64,000 nucleotides of DNA from Poseidonibacter antarcticus (GTDB taxonomy: Bacteria; Campylobacterota; Campylobacteria; Campylobacterales; Arcobacteraceae): contig NZ_RCWF01000008.1 of the NCBI RefSeq assembly GCF_003667345.1, forward strand, positions 1-64,000. Direction: 5' to 3'. A model generated the notes under the pieces. That model was not told the DNA's origin and made no database searches. It saw nothing but the letters and a program-made list of their open reading frames with translations. Both the position numbers and the translations under genes were made by a program. This document shows positions 1 through 9,281 of this stretch, in pieces (within the stretch, counting starts at the first letter, position 1; each line of letters starts with the position of its first letter).

Positions 1-2
1 AG

Positions 3-89
3 TGGTGCGAATGGTCGGAATTGAACCGACACTCCGAAACCGGAATTGGATTTTAAGTCCAACGCGTCTACCTATTCCGCCACACTCGC
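3..89 (-). tRNA. tRNA-Leu, anticodon UAA
   Basis: Read on the minus strand, the segment folds as a class II tRNA. The acceptor stem GCGAGTG pairs with CATTCGC, followed by discriminator A and an encoded CCA (TGG at positions 3-5 on the plus strand). The anticodon stem TTGGA/TCCAA encloses a loop with anticodon TAA, which reads UUA leucine codons. A long variable arm and a GGTTCAATTCC T-arm are present. UUA is the dominant leucine codon in this A/T-rich sequence, so this should be a heavily used tRNA. Confidence 0.96.
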
Positions 90-135
90 ACTATTGGTAG
101 AATTTAAAAAACATTGTTTCTTAAATTGGACTGGA

Positions 136-164
136 ATTATAATAGATTTATTATTCTTTGTCAA
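136..164 (-). promoter_or_regulatory. Consensus sigma-70 promoter of tRNA-Leu
   Basis: On the minus strand a TTGACA box (159-164) is separated by exactly 17 bases from a TATAAT box (136-141). Both hexamers match consensus perfectly. The -10 box lies about 46 bases upstream of the mature tRNA 5' end, leaving a short leader. Campylobacterota promoters usually lack a recognisable -35 box, so the perfect match stands out and fits a highly expressed stable RNA. Confidence 0.85.
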
Positions 165-278
165 GGGTTTTAAAAAGAAATATCAAAATTTCCATATTTT
201 ATTTCTTTTAATCAAATTTGAACAGCAAAAAATGTATAATCCTTGTATAAATTATGCATATATTTAAAGGATTTAAAA

Positions 279-1967
279 TTGAGAAGTGATGAAGTAAAAA
301 AAGGCTTTGATAGAGCACCACATAGATCTTTGTTAAGAGCTACTGGATTAAAAGATGAAGATTTTGAAAAACCATTCATTGGAGTTGCAAACTCTTTTAT
401 TGAATTAATCCCTGGACATTTTTTCTTAGATAAAGTTGCTGTTATTATTAAAGATGAAATTAGAAAGAACGGTTGTGTACCATTTGAGTTCAATACTATT
501 GGTGTTGATGATGGTATTGCAATGGGTCATGATGGTATGTTATTTTCATTACCTTCAAGAGAATTAATTGCAAATTCAATTGAAACTGTAATGAATGCAC
601 ATAAATTGGATGCAATGATTGCTATTCCAAACTGTGATAAAATTGTTCCTGGTATGATTATGGGTGCATTAAGAGTTAATGTTCCTACTATTTTTGTATC
701 TGGTGGACCAATGCAAAAAGGTCACGATAAAGATGGTACACCAATTGATTTAGCAACAGCTTTTGAAGCAGTTGGTAAACATGAGGCTGGTGAAATTACA
801 GATGAAGAATTACTTGATATTGAATGTAATGCATGTCCTAGTGGTGGTTCTTGTTCTGGTATGTTTACAGCCAATTCTATGAATACACTTATGGAAGCTA
901 TGGGTATTGCACTTCCTGGAAATGGAACTATTTTAGCTTTAACTCCTGAGAGAGAAGTATTATATAGACAAGCTGCTAAAAGAATTTGTGAAATTGCTTT
1001 AGATAAACAAGCTAGTGAAAAATACTTATTAAGAAATATCTTAAATGAAAATGCTGTAAGAAATGCTTTTGCTGTTGATATGGCAATGGGTGGTTCTTCT
1101 AATACTGTTTTACATATGTTAGCAATTGCTAGAGAAGCTAAAGTTGATTTTAATTTAGAAGATATTAATAAAATCTCTAAAAGAGTTTCTCATATTGCAA
1201 AAATTTCTCCATCTTTATCTACTGTTCATATGGAAGATATTAATAAAGCTGGTGGTGTAAATGCAGTAATGAAAGAAATGACAAAAAGAGGTAATGATAT
1301 TTTACTTGATAATATTACAATTACAGGTGAAACTCTTTACGAAAAAATTTCTGATGCATATATAAAAGATACAAATATTATTCATACTATTGACAATCCA
1401 TATTCTGATGTTGGTGGTTTAGCTATTCTTTATGGTAACTTAGCAGAACAAGGTGCTGTTATTAAAACTGCAGGAATTACAGGTGCACGTGCATTAAGTG
1501 GTAAAGCTGTTTGTTTTGATGGTCAAGCTGAAGCAATTGCTGGTATTGTTGGTGGTAAAGTTACACATGGTGATGTTGTTGTAATTAGATACGAAGGTCC
1601 TAAAGGTGGTCCAGGAATGCAAGAAATGCTTGCCCCTACTTCACTTATTATGGGAATGGGAATGGGTAAAACTGTTGCTCTTATTACTGATGGTAGATTC
1701 TCAGGTGCTACAAGAGGTGCTTCAATTGGTCACGTAAGTCCTGAAGCTGCTGAAGGTGGTATGATTGGGTTATTAAAAGATGGAGATATTATCAATATTG
1801 ATGTTGATGCATACCTTTTATCTGTTGATTTAAGCGACGAAGAAATAGCTAAAAGAAGAGCTAACTTTAAACCTATTAAAAAACCACTTACTTCAAGTTG
1901 GTTAGGACAATATAGATCTCTTGTAACAAACGCAAGTTCTGGAGCTATGCTTAAAACTGATTTATAG
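279..1967 (+). CDS. ilvD: Dihydroxy-acid dehydratase
   Basis: IlvD is the cytosolic Fe-S enzyme that dehydrates 2,3-dihydroxy-isovalerate and 2,3-dihydroxy-3-methylvalerate in isoleucine/valine (and hence pantothenate) synthesis. The open frame extends to an ATG at 243, but that gives a non-homologous N-terminal extension. TTG at 279 is preceded by AAAGG at 266-270 and yields the family start [10 protein letters not shown] and a normal length of 562 residues. Visible motifs are the NCDK cysteine at about residue 119 and the [10 protein letters not shown] cysteine at about 192. The position of the first cluster cysteine in plant-type enzymes reads PGH here, as in the oxygen-labile [4Fe-4S] E. 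coli type. It stands alone, followed by a terminator. The other ilv genes are not in the window. Confidence 0.96.
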   Translation: MRSDEVKKGFDRAPHRSLLRATGLKDEDFEKPFIGVANSFIELIPGHFFLDKVAVIIKDEIRKNGCVPFEFNTIGVDDGIAMGHDGMLFSLPSRELIANSIETVMNAHKLDAMIAIPNCDKIVPGMIMGALRVNVPTIFVSGGPMQKGHDKDGTPIDLATAFEAVGKHEAGEITDEELLDIECNACPSGGSCSGMFTANSMNTLMEAMGIALPGNGTILALTPEREVLYRQAAKRICEIALDKQASEKYLLRNILNENAVRNAFAVDMAMGGSSNTVLHMLAIAREAKVDFNLEDINKISKRVSHIAKISPSLSTVHMEDINKAGGVNAVMKEMTKRGNDILLDNITITGETLYEKISDAYIKDTNIIHTIDNPYSDVGGLAILYGNLAEQGAVIKTAGITGARALSGKAVCFDGQAEAIAGIVGGKVTHGDVVVIRYEGPKGGPGMQEMLAPTSLIMGMGMGKTVALITDGRFSGATRGASIGHVSPEAAEGGMIGLLKDGDIINIDVDAYLLSVDLSDEEIAKRRANFKPIKKPLTSSWLGQYRSLVTNASSGAMLKTDL

Positions 1968-1980
1968 TAGTAAATTTATA

Positions 1981-2005
1981 AAATCAAGGTTAAAACCTTG
2001 ATTTT
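1981..2005 (+). terminator. Rho-independent terminator after ilvD
   Basis: The arms AAATCAAGGTT (1981-1991) and AACCTTGATTT (1994-2004) are perfectly complementary around a minimal loop. A short T run follows, starting 14 bases after the ilvD stop codon. Confidence 0.75.
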
Positions 2006-2090
2006 ATTAACCAATTATTAACTATTGATTGGAAAATAGTTTACACTTATACTCTACAATCATCTAATCAAACATTCAAAAGGATATATT

Positions 2091-3509
2091 GTGAAGAAAA
2101 AACTTTTATTTGCCTCAACTTTAATTGCTAGTCAATTATTTGCAGAATCAATAAATTTTAATATGATAGATAAAAATCCGACTAGAGTAGCTCCAAATAC
2201 AAATAATCAAATTTTATCTTTTAATGGTGCTATTAAAAAATCTATGAAATCAATTGTTAATATATCAACAAAAAGACATATTAATTCATCAAATGAAAAT
2301 CTTCCACAACAAATATTTAAAGATCCATTCTTCAAAAGATTTTTTGGAGATCAATTTGGAAATCAATTTAAACAAAATAGAGTTCAAAGATCTTTAGGTT
2401 CTGGTGTTATTATTGCTAAAAATGGATATATTGTTACTAATAACCATGTAATAGATAATGCTGAAGAGATTACCGTAACTATTGGCAATGATACAAAAGA
2501 ATACAATGCAAAACTTATTGGGAAAGATTCTGATAGTGATTTAGCTGTTATTAAAATAGACTCTACAAATTTAACTCCAATTAAATTTGGTCACTCAAAA
2601 GAGTTAGAAGTTGCTGATGTTATTTTTGCAATTGGAAATCCATTTGGTATAGGAAGTGCTGTTACACAAGGTATTATTTCAGCTTTAAATAAAAATAAAG
2701 TTGGACTTAATAGATATGAAAACTATATTCAAACTGATGCATCTATAAACCCAGGAAACTCAGGTGGTGCTTTAGTTGATAGTAGAGGTGCTTTAATTGG
2801 TATTAATACTGCTATTATTTCTAAAAGTGGAGGGAATAATGGTATAGGATTTGCTATTCCCGTTGCAATGGTAAAAGACGTAGTTAAAAAGTTAATTTCT
2901 GATGGTAAAGTAACAAGAGGTTATTTAGGTGTTGCTATTAGTGATTTAGACGCTGAAATGTCAAAAGTATATAATCATAAAAAAGGTGCTCTTGTTTTAG
3001 ATGTATCAGAAGGAACTCCTGCTTTTAAATTTGGAGTAAAAAGAGGTGATTTAATTTATGCAATTAATGATAAAACAATAAGAGATCGAACTGATTTACA
3101 GAATATTGTCGCTTCATTTAAACCAAATGAAAAAATAGTTTTAAGTATAGAAAGAGATAAAAAAAATATTGAATTAAAAATAGTACTAGGAAATAGAACA
3201 ACCTTAGTTCAAATTCAAGCTAATAATGGAAGAGTTTTAAGTGGTTTAAAAGTAACTACGATTGATACAAATACACAAAAACAATTTAGATTAGCTCCTG
3301 ATACAAAAGGTGTATTGATTTCTGATGTTGAACCAAAAAGTAGAGCAGAAAAAGTAGGATTCCAACCTGGAGATATTATCATTCAAATTGAAGATATTGA
3401 AATTAATAATTTCCAAAACCTTGAAGCATCTTTAACAAAGTATAAAAACAAACATAAAAGAGTTTATGTAAATAGATATGGACAGACTATTCTTTTTGTT
3501 ATAAAATAA
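2091..3509 (+). CDS. htrA: Periplasmic serine protease/chaperone HtrA (DegP/DegQ family)
   Basis: This is a periplasmic quality-control protease and chaperone that degrades misfolded envelope proteins. The start is GTG 2091, with AAGGA six bases upstream. Residues 1-18 form a signal peptide ending near LFA-ES. The trypsin-like domain (about 45-275) carries the catalytic triad His119 (TNNHV), Asp150 (SDLAV) and Ser224 (GNSGG). Two PDZ domains follow (about 280-365 and 385-472), giving the usual 472-residue DegP/DegQ build. The next two genes encode a two-component system, the same order as htrA-cprR-cprS in Campylobacter jejuni. This suggests co-expression and a shared role in envelope homeostasis. 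Confidence 0.95.
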   Translation: MKKKLLFASTLIASQLFAESINFNMIDKNPTRVAPNTNNQILSFNGAIKKSMKSIVNISTKRHINSSNENLPQQIFKDPFFKRFFGDQFGNQFKQNRVQRSLGSGVIIAKNGYIVTNNHVIDNAEEITVTIGNDTKEYNAKLIGKDSDSDLAVIKIDSTNLTPIKFGHSKELEVADVIFAIGNPFGIGSAVTQGIISALNKNKVGLNRYENYIQTDASINPGNSGGALVDSRGALIGINTAIISKSGGNNGIGFAIPVAMVKDVVKKLISDGKVTRGYLGVAISDLDAEMSKVYNHKKGALVLDVSEGTPAFKFGVKRGDLIYAINDKTIRDRTDLQNIVASFKPNEKIVLSIERDKKNIELKIVLGNRTTLVQIQANNGRVLSGLKVTTIDTNTQKQFRLAPDTKGVLISDVEPKSRAEKVGFQPGDIIIQIEDIEINNFQNLEASLTKYKNKHKRVYVNRYGQTILFVIK

Positions 3510-3519
3510 AGGATTTACA

Positions 3520-4197
3520 ATCATAAAAGTATTAATGATAGAAGATGATTTAGAACTTGCACAAATCATTACTGATTATCTTGCAGCATTTGATATAGAA
3601 GTTACAAATACGGATAGTCCATATAATGGACTATCTATGTTAAGTATTAATAAAGAGTTTCAACTATTAATTTTAGATTTAACTCTTCCTGAAATTGATG
3701 GATTAGAGTTACTTCCCAAAATTAGAGAAAAATCTCAAATCCCTATTATTATAAGTTCTGCAAGAGATGATATTCTAGATAAAGTTATGGGATTAGAAAG
3801 AGGTGCTGATGATTATTTGCCAAAACCTTATAATCCTAGAGAACTTCAAGCTAGAATAAAAACTATTTTAAAAAGAATTGATAAACCAGCAGAAGTTAAG
3901 AAAATAGGAAATAGTTCTCCTTTTATTGTAAAAGAAGATGATATGCAAATATATTTTAAAGATATTCCTCTTACTCTAACTCTTGCTGAATATGATATTT
4001 TAAAACTTCTTATTAGAAGAAATGGTGGCGTAATAGCTAGAGAAGATTTTATATATGCTAGTGATAGTATTGAAGATGATTCTTCATTAAAAAATATTGA
4101 TGTAATCATTTCAAGAATTAGATCAAAATTATCAAAAATAGATGCTACAAAAACATATATAAAATCAGTTAGAGGTATTGGATATCAACTAATATGA
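3520..4197 (+). CDS. cprR: OmpR-family response regulator, CprR-like, probable non-AUG start
   Basis: The protein has an N-terminal receiver domain and a C-terminal winged-helix DNA-binding domain. Counting from the first in-frame ATG (3535), the phospho-acceptor is Asp48 (ILDLTLPEIDG) and the switch lysine is Lys97 (LPKPYNP). That ATG lies 21 bases from the AAAGGA ribosome site (3508-3513) and removes most of the first beta strand. Extending upstream gives I-I-K-V-L-M-IEDD, the expected receiver start. I therefore place initiation at ATC 3520, spaced six bases from AAAGGA, or at ATA 3523. The gene sits between htrA and a histidine kinase it overlaps by four bases, matching the Campylobacter CprRS system, which controls envelope and biofilm-related genes. 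Orthology is inferred from synteny and sequence feel. Confidence 0.85.
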   Translation: MIKVLMIEDDLELAQIITDYLAAFDIEVTNTDSPYNGLSMLSINKEFQLLILDLTLPEIDGLELLPKIREKSQIPIIISSARDDILDKVMGLERGADDYLPKPYNPRELQARIKTILKRIDKPAEVKKIGNSSPFIVKEDDMQIYFKDIPLTLTLAEYDILKLLIRRNGGVIAREDFIYASDSIEDDSSLKNIDVIISRIRSKLSKIDATKTYIKSVRGIGYQLI

Positions 4198-5411
4198 TAA
4201 GAAATATTTCTATTTCTGCTTTTATTAATTTAATATTTTCATTAGCTTTTGTTGCAATATTAATTACGTTTTCATTATTTATTAGTTTTGATAAGCAAAA
4301 ACATGAAATTACTCAACAAAATAGATACGAACTTATTGCAGAGAATTTTTTAAGTACTTTTCAAAACTTACCTAGTGCAGAAACATTATTCAAATTATTC
4401 AAGAAATTCCAAGTAAAACCATTGGAAGATAGAGATGCAAAACTTGAAATAATTAAAAATGCTCAAGAACTAACAATTACTCAAAACTATTTAGGAACAT
4501 ATCGGGTATATAAATACAATGAAGAATATTATATTTATGTACAACAATATGGATATAATCTTATGCTAAAAGATGTAACAAACCATAACTATAGTATGGC
4601 AATTATAATTGCTACATTTATATTATCGCTTATTACAATATTTTTTTTATATGCTATTTTAAAAAGAAAACTAAAACCTCTTAAGCTATTAAATAAGCAA
4701 ATTATTGAATTCTCAAATGGTAATAAAGACATTAAAATAACCTCTATAAGTAATGATGAAATTGGAACAATTGCAAAAAGCTTTAATGAAGCTATTACTC
4801 TTATAAATAATCAAACAAAATCAAAAGATTTATTTATGCGTAATATGATGCATGAACTTAAAACTCCTATTACGAAAGCTATGTTTATTGCTGAAACATT
4901 AAATAATGAACAAACAAGAGATAACCTTCAAAGAGCTTTTAAAAGAATGGATGATATTATCAAAGAATTAGCAACTGTAGAAAAGCTCACATCTGCTAAT
5001 AATATGATGTATAAAGAGCCAACATCATTTTTTAATATTTATAATAAAACATTAGAGATTATGATGGTTTCCCCTGATAATATTACATCTAGAATTAAAT
5101 CTTTTAACTTCTCTGTTGATATTTCAATGTTTTCTATTGCACTTAAAAACTTAATTGATAATGCTATAAAATTCTCACCAAATCATAAAGCTATTATAAA
5201 TGCTTCGAAAGAACAAATTGAAATAAGTTCACTAGGTGAACCTTTGAAATATGATTTAGAATACTATACTGAAGCTTTCTCACAAGAAGAAAAAAGAAGT
5301 GATGGATTTGGATTAGGTTTATATATTGTTAAAACAATTGCTTGTTTACATGGTTATAAACTTGAATATAAATATGAAGATGGAAAGAATTACTTTATAA
5401 TAAAGATGTAG
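4194..5411 (+). CDS. cprS: Sensor histidine kinase, CprS-like
   Basis: This is the membrane sensor kinase partner of the preceding regulator, starting inside its stop codon (ATGATGA context). Transmembrane helices lie at about residues 10-31 and 135-156 and enclose a periplasmic sensor of about 100 residues. A HAMP-like linker (about 157-210) follows, then the dimerisation/phospho-acceptor helix with His220 in NMMHELKTP. The C-terminal ATPase domain has an N-box (NLIDNAIKFS) and a G-box (GFGLGLYIV). At 405 residues it has the normal length for an OmpR-partner kinase. The ligand cannot be read from the sequence. The htrA neighbourhood argues for an envelope signal. Confidence 0.88.
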   Translation: MIRNISISAFINLIFSLAFVAILITFSLFISFDKQKHEITQQNRYELIAENFLSTFQNLPSAETLFKLFKKFQVKPLEDRDAKLEIIKNAQELTITQNYLGTYRVYKYNEEYYIYVQQYGYNLMLKDVTNHNYSMAIIIATFILSLITIFFLYAILKRKLKPLKLLNKQIIEFSNGNKDIKITSISNDEIGTIAKSFNEAITLINNQTKSKDLFMRNMMHELKTPITKAMFIAETLNNEQTRDNLQRAFKRMDDIIKELATVEKLTSANNMMYKEPTSFFNIYNKTLEIMMVSPDNITSRIKSFNFSVDISMFSIALKNLIDNAIKFSPNHKAIINASKEQIEISSLGEPLKYDLEYYTEAFSQEEKRSDGFGLGLYIVKTIACLHGYKLEYKYEDGKNYFIIKM

Positions 5412-5432
5412 AAATCAACTTCTACATCTTTT
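5403..5432. terminator. Bidirectional terminator between cprS and the cobalamin operon
   Basis: The arms AAGATGTAGAA (5403-5413) and TTCTACATCTT (5420-5430) are fully complementary with a 6-base loop. A-rich and T-rich flanks let it work in both directions. The left arm includes the cprS stop codon, and the convergent transporter gene ends at 5438. Confidence 0.8.
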
Positions 5433-5437
5433 GTATT

Positions 5438-6307
5438 TTATGAAACTTTCTTTTTATTATAAAGTTTCATAAAGTAGTAGTGTAAATATAAAGACAAGCC
5501 TATAACTGCACTTCCTAAAAGAAGTAAAAAATAATTACTCGTTTTTCCCCAAATAATAAGATTTACAAGTAATCCAGCAGGAACTAAAGCGTTATTCATA
5601 ATTGCTAACACTCCTGCATCTACAAAACAAGCTCCTTTATTCCATAAGAAATATCCTAAACCAGAAGCTGCTACACCTAACCAAATTAAAACACCCCATT
5701 GTATTAATGATGGTGATAATTTTTCGGGATTTGCAAATAATAAAAATGATATTACACTTACAATCAATGCTCCAAAATGGAAGTATCCAAAAACATCTCT
5801 ATGTCTAATTTGCGTATGTGATTCCATTACTTTTTTGTAAGCACTTTGTCCTAAAGCAAAACAAATACTTGCAGCTTGAACCATCAAAAAACCTGTGATA
5901 AAATCTTCACTAATATTTTGATATCTGATTATATATGCACCAAATACAGCTAATCCTGTACTAACTAGATAAAGAGGTTTAAACTGTTTTTTAAATCCAT
6001 CATAAAATAGTGTTACATAAACAGGCGTGAATACAGTGAAAAGTACAACTTCTGGAACACTTAAAAATAAAAATGATTTATAAAGAAAAATATACATCAA
6101 GCCAATTTGTATAGTTCCTATAAGCATTATTTGAAGCTTTAATTTTGTTTGAATACCTCTAAATTTTGTAAAGGGAATAAAAACTAATGAAGCTAAAACA
6201 ACACGAATAAGTACAGCAAAATAACTATCAACCTGCCCTGCTAAAACTTCACCTATTAAACTAAAAGAAAATGCCCAAAGAAGTGTTACTAAGATTAAAT
6301 ATGGCAT
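5438..6307 (-). CDS. EamA/DMT-superfamily drug-metabolite transporter
   Basis: This is a 289-residue inner-membrane protein made almost wholly of hydrophobic helices, about ten in number, in the two-fold EamA repeat arrangement. The opening segment has the LLWAFSFSLIGE-type motif and the second half contains the conserved glycine/proline-rich helix motif LGVAASGLGYFLWNKG. Members export or import amino acids, carboxylates or amines, and the substrate cannot be assigned. It starts only six bases after the cysteine-rich gene upstream, so it is probably the last gene of the cobalamin operon transcript. Co-transcription alone does not show a role in cobamide metabolism. Confidence 0.85.
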   Translation of the reverse strand: MPYLILVTLLWAFSFSLIGEVLAGQVDSYFAVLIRVVLASLVFIPFTKFRGIQTKLKLQIMLIGTIQIGLMYIFLYKSFLFLSVPEVVLFTVFTPVYVTLFYDGFKKQFKPLYLVSTGLAVFGAYIIRYQNISEDFITGFLMVQAASICFALGQSAYKKVMESHTQIRHRDVFGYFHFGALIVSVISFLLFANPEKLSPSLIQWGVLIWLGVAASGLGYFLWNKGACFVDAGVLAIMNNALVPAGLLVNLIIWGKTSNYFLLLLGSAVIGLSLYLHYYFMKLYNKKKVS

Positions 6308-6313
6308 TTATTT

Positions 6314-6739
6314 TTAACTTCTTACATCTTTCATAATTTCAAACCATGAACGGTTGAAGTTCTTTTTAATATATTTAGCCCGATGTGGAACTATACAACC
6401 TGAACAATTTTGATGAATATAATCTTCACCAATATATTGAGCTCCATCACGTGATTTGATATTACAAACTGAAAATAATGTTTTCCCATCATCTGTTTTT
6501 TCAAAGCCTTCCATTTTAAACCTAAAGTTTGGACAGGCACAAAGGTAGCAGTTTAAATCTTCCATATCATGACATTTTTTATTGTCTTTATATAAAGGAC
6601 AAAAATCTGGTTCGTTCTTTACCATATTATCAAACTTGAAGTATTCTATAACCTCATCAACTGTTTTATCTTCTAATTTTTTCATTACATTTGCGTGAAG
6701 GTTACCCTGTTGGATAAACCACTCTTCATATGTCATCAT
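6314..6739 (-). CDS. Cysteine-rich small-domain protein linked to cobalamin genes
   Basis: This is a 141-residue cytosolic protein with many cysteines, in the patterns FCPLY, KKC, NCYLCACPNF, VCNI and NCSGC. They form a probable metal- or Fe-S-binding site. The C-terminal part resembles the cysteine-rich small domain (Pfam zf-like family) often found near or fused to cobalamin biosynthesis proteins, a match made from memory of the family. Its ATG overlaps the cbiB stop codon by four bases (ATGA), which supports translational coupling to cobalamin synthesis. The biochemical role is unknown. Confidence 0.7.
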   Translation of the reverse strand: MMTYEEWFIQQGNLHANVMKKLEDKTVDEVIEYFKFDNMVKNEPDFCPLYKDNKKCHDMEDLNCYLCACPNFRFKMEGFEKTDDGKTLFSVCNIKSRDGAQYIGEDYIHQNCSGCIVPHRAKYIKKNFNRSWFEIMKDVRS

Positions 6740-7623
6740 AGTACTCCTAAAATTAATACAATTATTATAAATATATCTAAGCGATACTTTAACGAAAGTG
6801 TCTTTAAAACATCACTATTCTCAATATTTTCTTTTCCTATTCCAAAAAATGCTTTGTCTTTAATTTTCCCAAAATAAGAAGTTGGACCACCTAGTTTTAA
6901 ATCAAGACTTAATGCCATTGAAGCTATTGGTAATCCTGCATTTGGGCTTTCGTGTTTTGAGCCATATTTATAAAACTGTGTTAGTGCTTTTTTACTCATA
7001 AATAATATAGCTATTAAAACAGCTGTTATTCTCGCAGGTACATAGTTTACAATATCATCAAGGATGGCTGCTATTTTTCCAAAGTTTTCATACTTTTCAT
7101 TTCTATACCCTATCATCGAATCTAAAGTATTAATAGCTTTATATATAAAAGCTCCCACTATTCCAAAACAAAGTAAATAAAATAAAGGTGCAATTACTCC
7201 ATCGCTTAAATTCTCAGCATAAGTTTCTACTGCTGCTTTATTCACATCTGAATTTGTCATTGTACTTGTATCACGACTTACTAACATAGCTATTTTTTCT
7301 TTTTTAACTTCTAAATTCCTACTTGTTATTACATCTTCTACACTGTCGTATAACATTTTGGAAGCTAGTGTAAAAGAGGCTAAAAAACCTTGAAATAAGA
7401 TATTATCAAAACTAGCTAGAAATGAAGTGATTATATAAACAATTACAATCAATGAAACTGTTAATATTCCACCTCTTAAAATTGAGTCTTCATAATACTT
7501 CTTTTTAAACCAGTTTATATAATCTCCCATAAATATTATTGGATGTTTGAGAAACTTTAGTTTCTCAAATTCGCCAAAAATATTATCTAAAGCATAAGCT
7601 ATTAGAGCAATACTATAAAACAC
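6736..7623 (-). CDS. cbiB: Adenosylcobinamide-phosphate synthase CbiB
   Basis: CbiB is an integral membrane enzyme that joins adenosylcobyric acid to (R)-1-amino-2-propanol O-2-phosphate, giving adenosylcobinamide phosphate. At 295 residues it has the usual family size. Several hydrophobic helices are visible, as are family motifs such as DNIFGE near the N-terminus, the loop KAAVETYAENLSDGVIAPL with its ETYAENLSDG core, and DSMIGYRNE. The substrate partner is made by the decarboxylase encoded at 10182-11213. The gene overlaps cobQ by 11 bases and the cysteine-rich gene by four, so the cluster is translated as a coupled unit. Confidence 0.95.
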   Translation of the reverse strand: MFYSIALIAYALDNIFGEFEKLKFLKHPIIFMGDYINWFKKKYYEDSILRGGILTVSLIVIVYIITSFLASFDNILFQGFLASFTLASKMLYDSVEDVITSRNLEVKKEKIAMLVSRDTSTMTNSDVNKAAVETYAENLSDGVIAPLFYLLCFGIVGAFIYKAINTLDSMIGYRNEKYENFGKIAAILDDIVNYVPARITAVLIAILFMSKKALTQFYKYGSKHESPNAGLPIASMALSLDLKLGGPTSYFGKIKDKAFFGIGKENIENSDVLKTLSLKYRLDIFIIIVLILGVL

Positions 7624-9004
7624 TTTTTAGAATCCTTTTTACATCTAGTTTATCTTTCATAGTATTTACAAAGGTATCTATTGAAGTTTTTTTGTACTCT
7701 TCAAAGATATATCCTATATATGAAGAATCAATTGATTTAAAATATGAAGTTCTAAACTTATCATTATCAAATATTCCATGAACAAATGTACCTTTGAACT
7801 TTTCTGTTTCGTATGATAAGGGATATTTATCACACATTCCATGATGAATTTCAAAGCCTTCTATTTTACTATCAAATAAATCATAAGTTTTTTTCTCTAA
7901 TATCTTCTCTTTTTCAAAGACTATACTTGCAGGAATTTTAGCAAAGCCCTGCTCTACTAAAGCTTCATTGTTTTCTAAAGCGTATTTATCATCTAGTGTT
8001 TCAAACATCATTTCATAACCACCACATACACAACAAATATCTTTTTTATAGTTTTTGATTTGTTCAAATAAGCCATTTTCTTTTAACCATTTTAAATCTT
8101 TGATTACAAGTTTAGAACCAGGAAGAATTACAAGGTCAAACTTTTCAAGTGAAATATTATAATCCACAAACTCAACAAATACCTCATCATCACATATCAA
8201 AGGTTCTATATCATTGTAATTACTCATATATGGATACGATATAACGGCAACATCAAGTTTTTTCTTTTTTGGGTTTTGTACAAAGTTTTTTAATGATGCG
8301 GAATCTTCAAATCCTAAGTTAAATGGAACATAAGGCAATACTCCTAAAACTGGTATTTTAAAATCCTCTTCAATGATTCTAATACCTTCATCAAATAAAG
8401 ATAAATCTCCTCTAAACTTGTTTACAATTACACCTATAATATTATTACGAAGTTTTTCTGGTAATAAATGATACACTCCATAAATAGAAGCAAATACTCC
8501 ACCTTTTTCAATGTCTGCAACCAATATAATTTTAGTATTGTATTCATTGGCTATAAAGATGTTTGAGAGGTCTTTATCCATTAGATTTAACTCAACAGGA
8601 CTTCCAGCACCTTCGTTTACAATACAGTCGTATCTTGTATCTAAATACTCATAGCATCTTTTAACAGAAGGTTTTAAAGTGTCTATATCTCTATAGTAAT
8701 CTAATACATCTTTGTTTGCTACTACTTTACCCTCCACTATCAATGAAGCTGAACTTCCACGACCTGATTTTAAAAGTACAGGATTTAAATGATATGAAGT
8801 CTCTACTCCTAATACTTCGCTTTGAAAGTATTGTGCTATTGCTATTTCACTTCCATCATCACATACGTGAGAGTTATTTGAGACATTTTGTGCTTTAAAG
8901 GGTGCAACGCTGTAGCCTAAGTCTTGTAGTATCTTTGCTATTACAAATGTTATAGTTGATTTTCCTGCGTCTGAGGATGTTCCTAGGATTGATATATTAT
9001 TCAT
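7613..9004 (-). CDS. cobQ: Cobyric acid synthase
   Basis: CobQ (CbiP) is a cytosolic glutamine-dependent amidotransferase that amidates the b, d, e and g side chains of adenosylcobyrinic acid a,c-diamide. The N-terminal DTBS/MinD-like ATPase domain starts with GTSSDAGKST. The C-terminal class I glutaminase domain shows the nucleophile Cys in CCVCGGYEMM and histidines in FEIHHGM and GTFVHGIFD. The length of 463 residues is slightly below that of many homologues (about 480-500), but no domain is missing. Its start overlaps the end of the toxin gene by eight bases, so its translation may depend on ribosomes leaving that gene. Confidence 0.94.
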   Translation of the reverse strand: MNNISILGTSSDAGKSTITFVIAKILQDLGYSVAPFKAQNVSNNSHVCDDGSEIAIAQYFQSEVLGVETSYHLNPVLLKSGRGSSASLIVEGKVVANKDVLDYYRDIDTLKPSVKRCYEYLDTRYDCIVNEGAGSPVELNLMDKDLSNIFIANEYNTKIILVADIEKGGVFASIYGVYHLLPEKLRNNIIGVIVNKFRGDLSLFDEGIRIIEEDFKIPVLGVLPYVPFNLGFEDSASLKNFVQNPKKKKLDVAVISYPYMSNYNDIEPLICDDEVFVEFVDYNISLEKFDLVILPGSKLVIKDLKWLKENGLFEQIKNYKKDICCVCGGYEMMFETLDDKYALENNEALVEQGFAKIPASIVFEKEKILEKKTYDLFDSKIEGFEIHHGMCDKYPLSYETEKFKGTFVHGIFDNDKFRTSYFKSIDSSYIGYIFEEYKKTSIDTFVNTMKDKLDVKRILKSVL

Positions 9005-9281
9005 AAGCTTCTTGCCTATGTTTAAAATCTACAATAGCAATGATTAGCTTATCATCTTCTATCAAATAAAAAAGGCGATAATTACCAACTCTATATCTAT
9101 AGTAGCCTTCAAGATTATCTTTTAATTTTTTAATATTTGTTCCATAAAGAGGGTTTTCTCGAAGTTGAGGATAAACAAAATTAACAATTTTAGAATATAG
9201 CTTTTTATCTATTTTCTTTTTAATCTTTTGGAAAGTTTTTGTTTCAGCAATTTGATACTTAGACAATATTGTAATCACCAT
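8997..9281 (-). CDS. RelE/ParE-family toxin of a type II toxin-antitoxin pair
   Basis: This small basic protein ends in the RelE/ParE fold signature: YYRYRVGNYRLFYLIEDD followed by IAIVDFKHRQEAY. Compared with RelE, the core Arg residues of the beta-sheet and the C-terminal FKHRQEAY motif are kept, which is typical of plasmid-stabilisation toxins that cut ribosome-bound mRNA or hit gyrase. ATG 9281 is chosen as start. ATG 9293 and TTG 9266 (behind GGTGA) are alternatives, and the last gives the most family-like start MSKYQIAETKTF. It overlaps the antitoxin upstream and the cobQ start downstream. Whether it is active is not shown. Confidence 0.85.
   Translation of the reverse strand: MVITILSKYQIAETKTFQKIKKKIDKKLYSKIVNFVYPQLRENPLYGTNIKKLKDNLEGYYRYRVGNYRLFYLIEDDKLIIAIVDFKHRQEAYE

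Noticed and set aside
243-278. N-terminal extension of ilvD from ATG 243
   Set aside because: The extension is not family-like and has no ribosome site; TTG 279 has AAAGG and gives the normal N-terminus.
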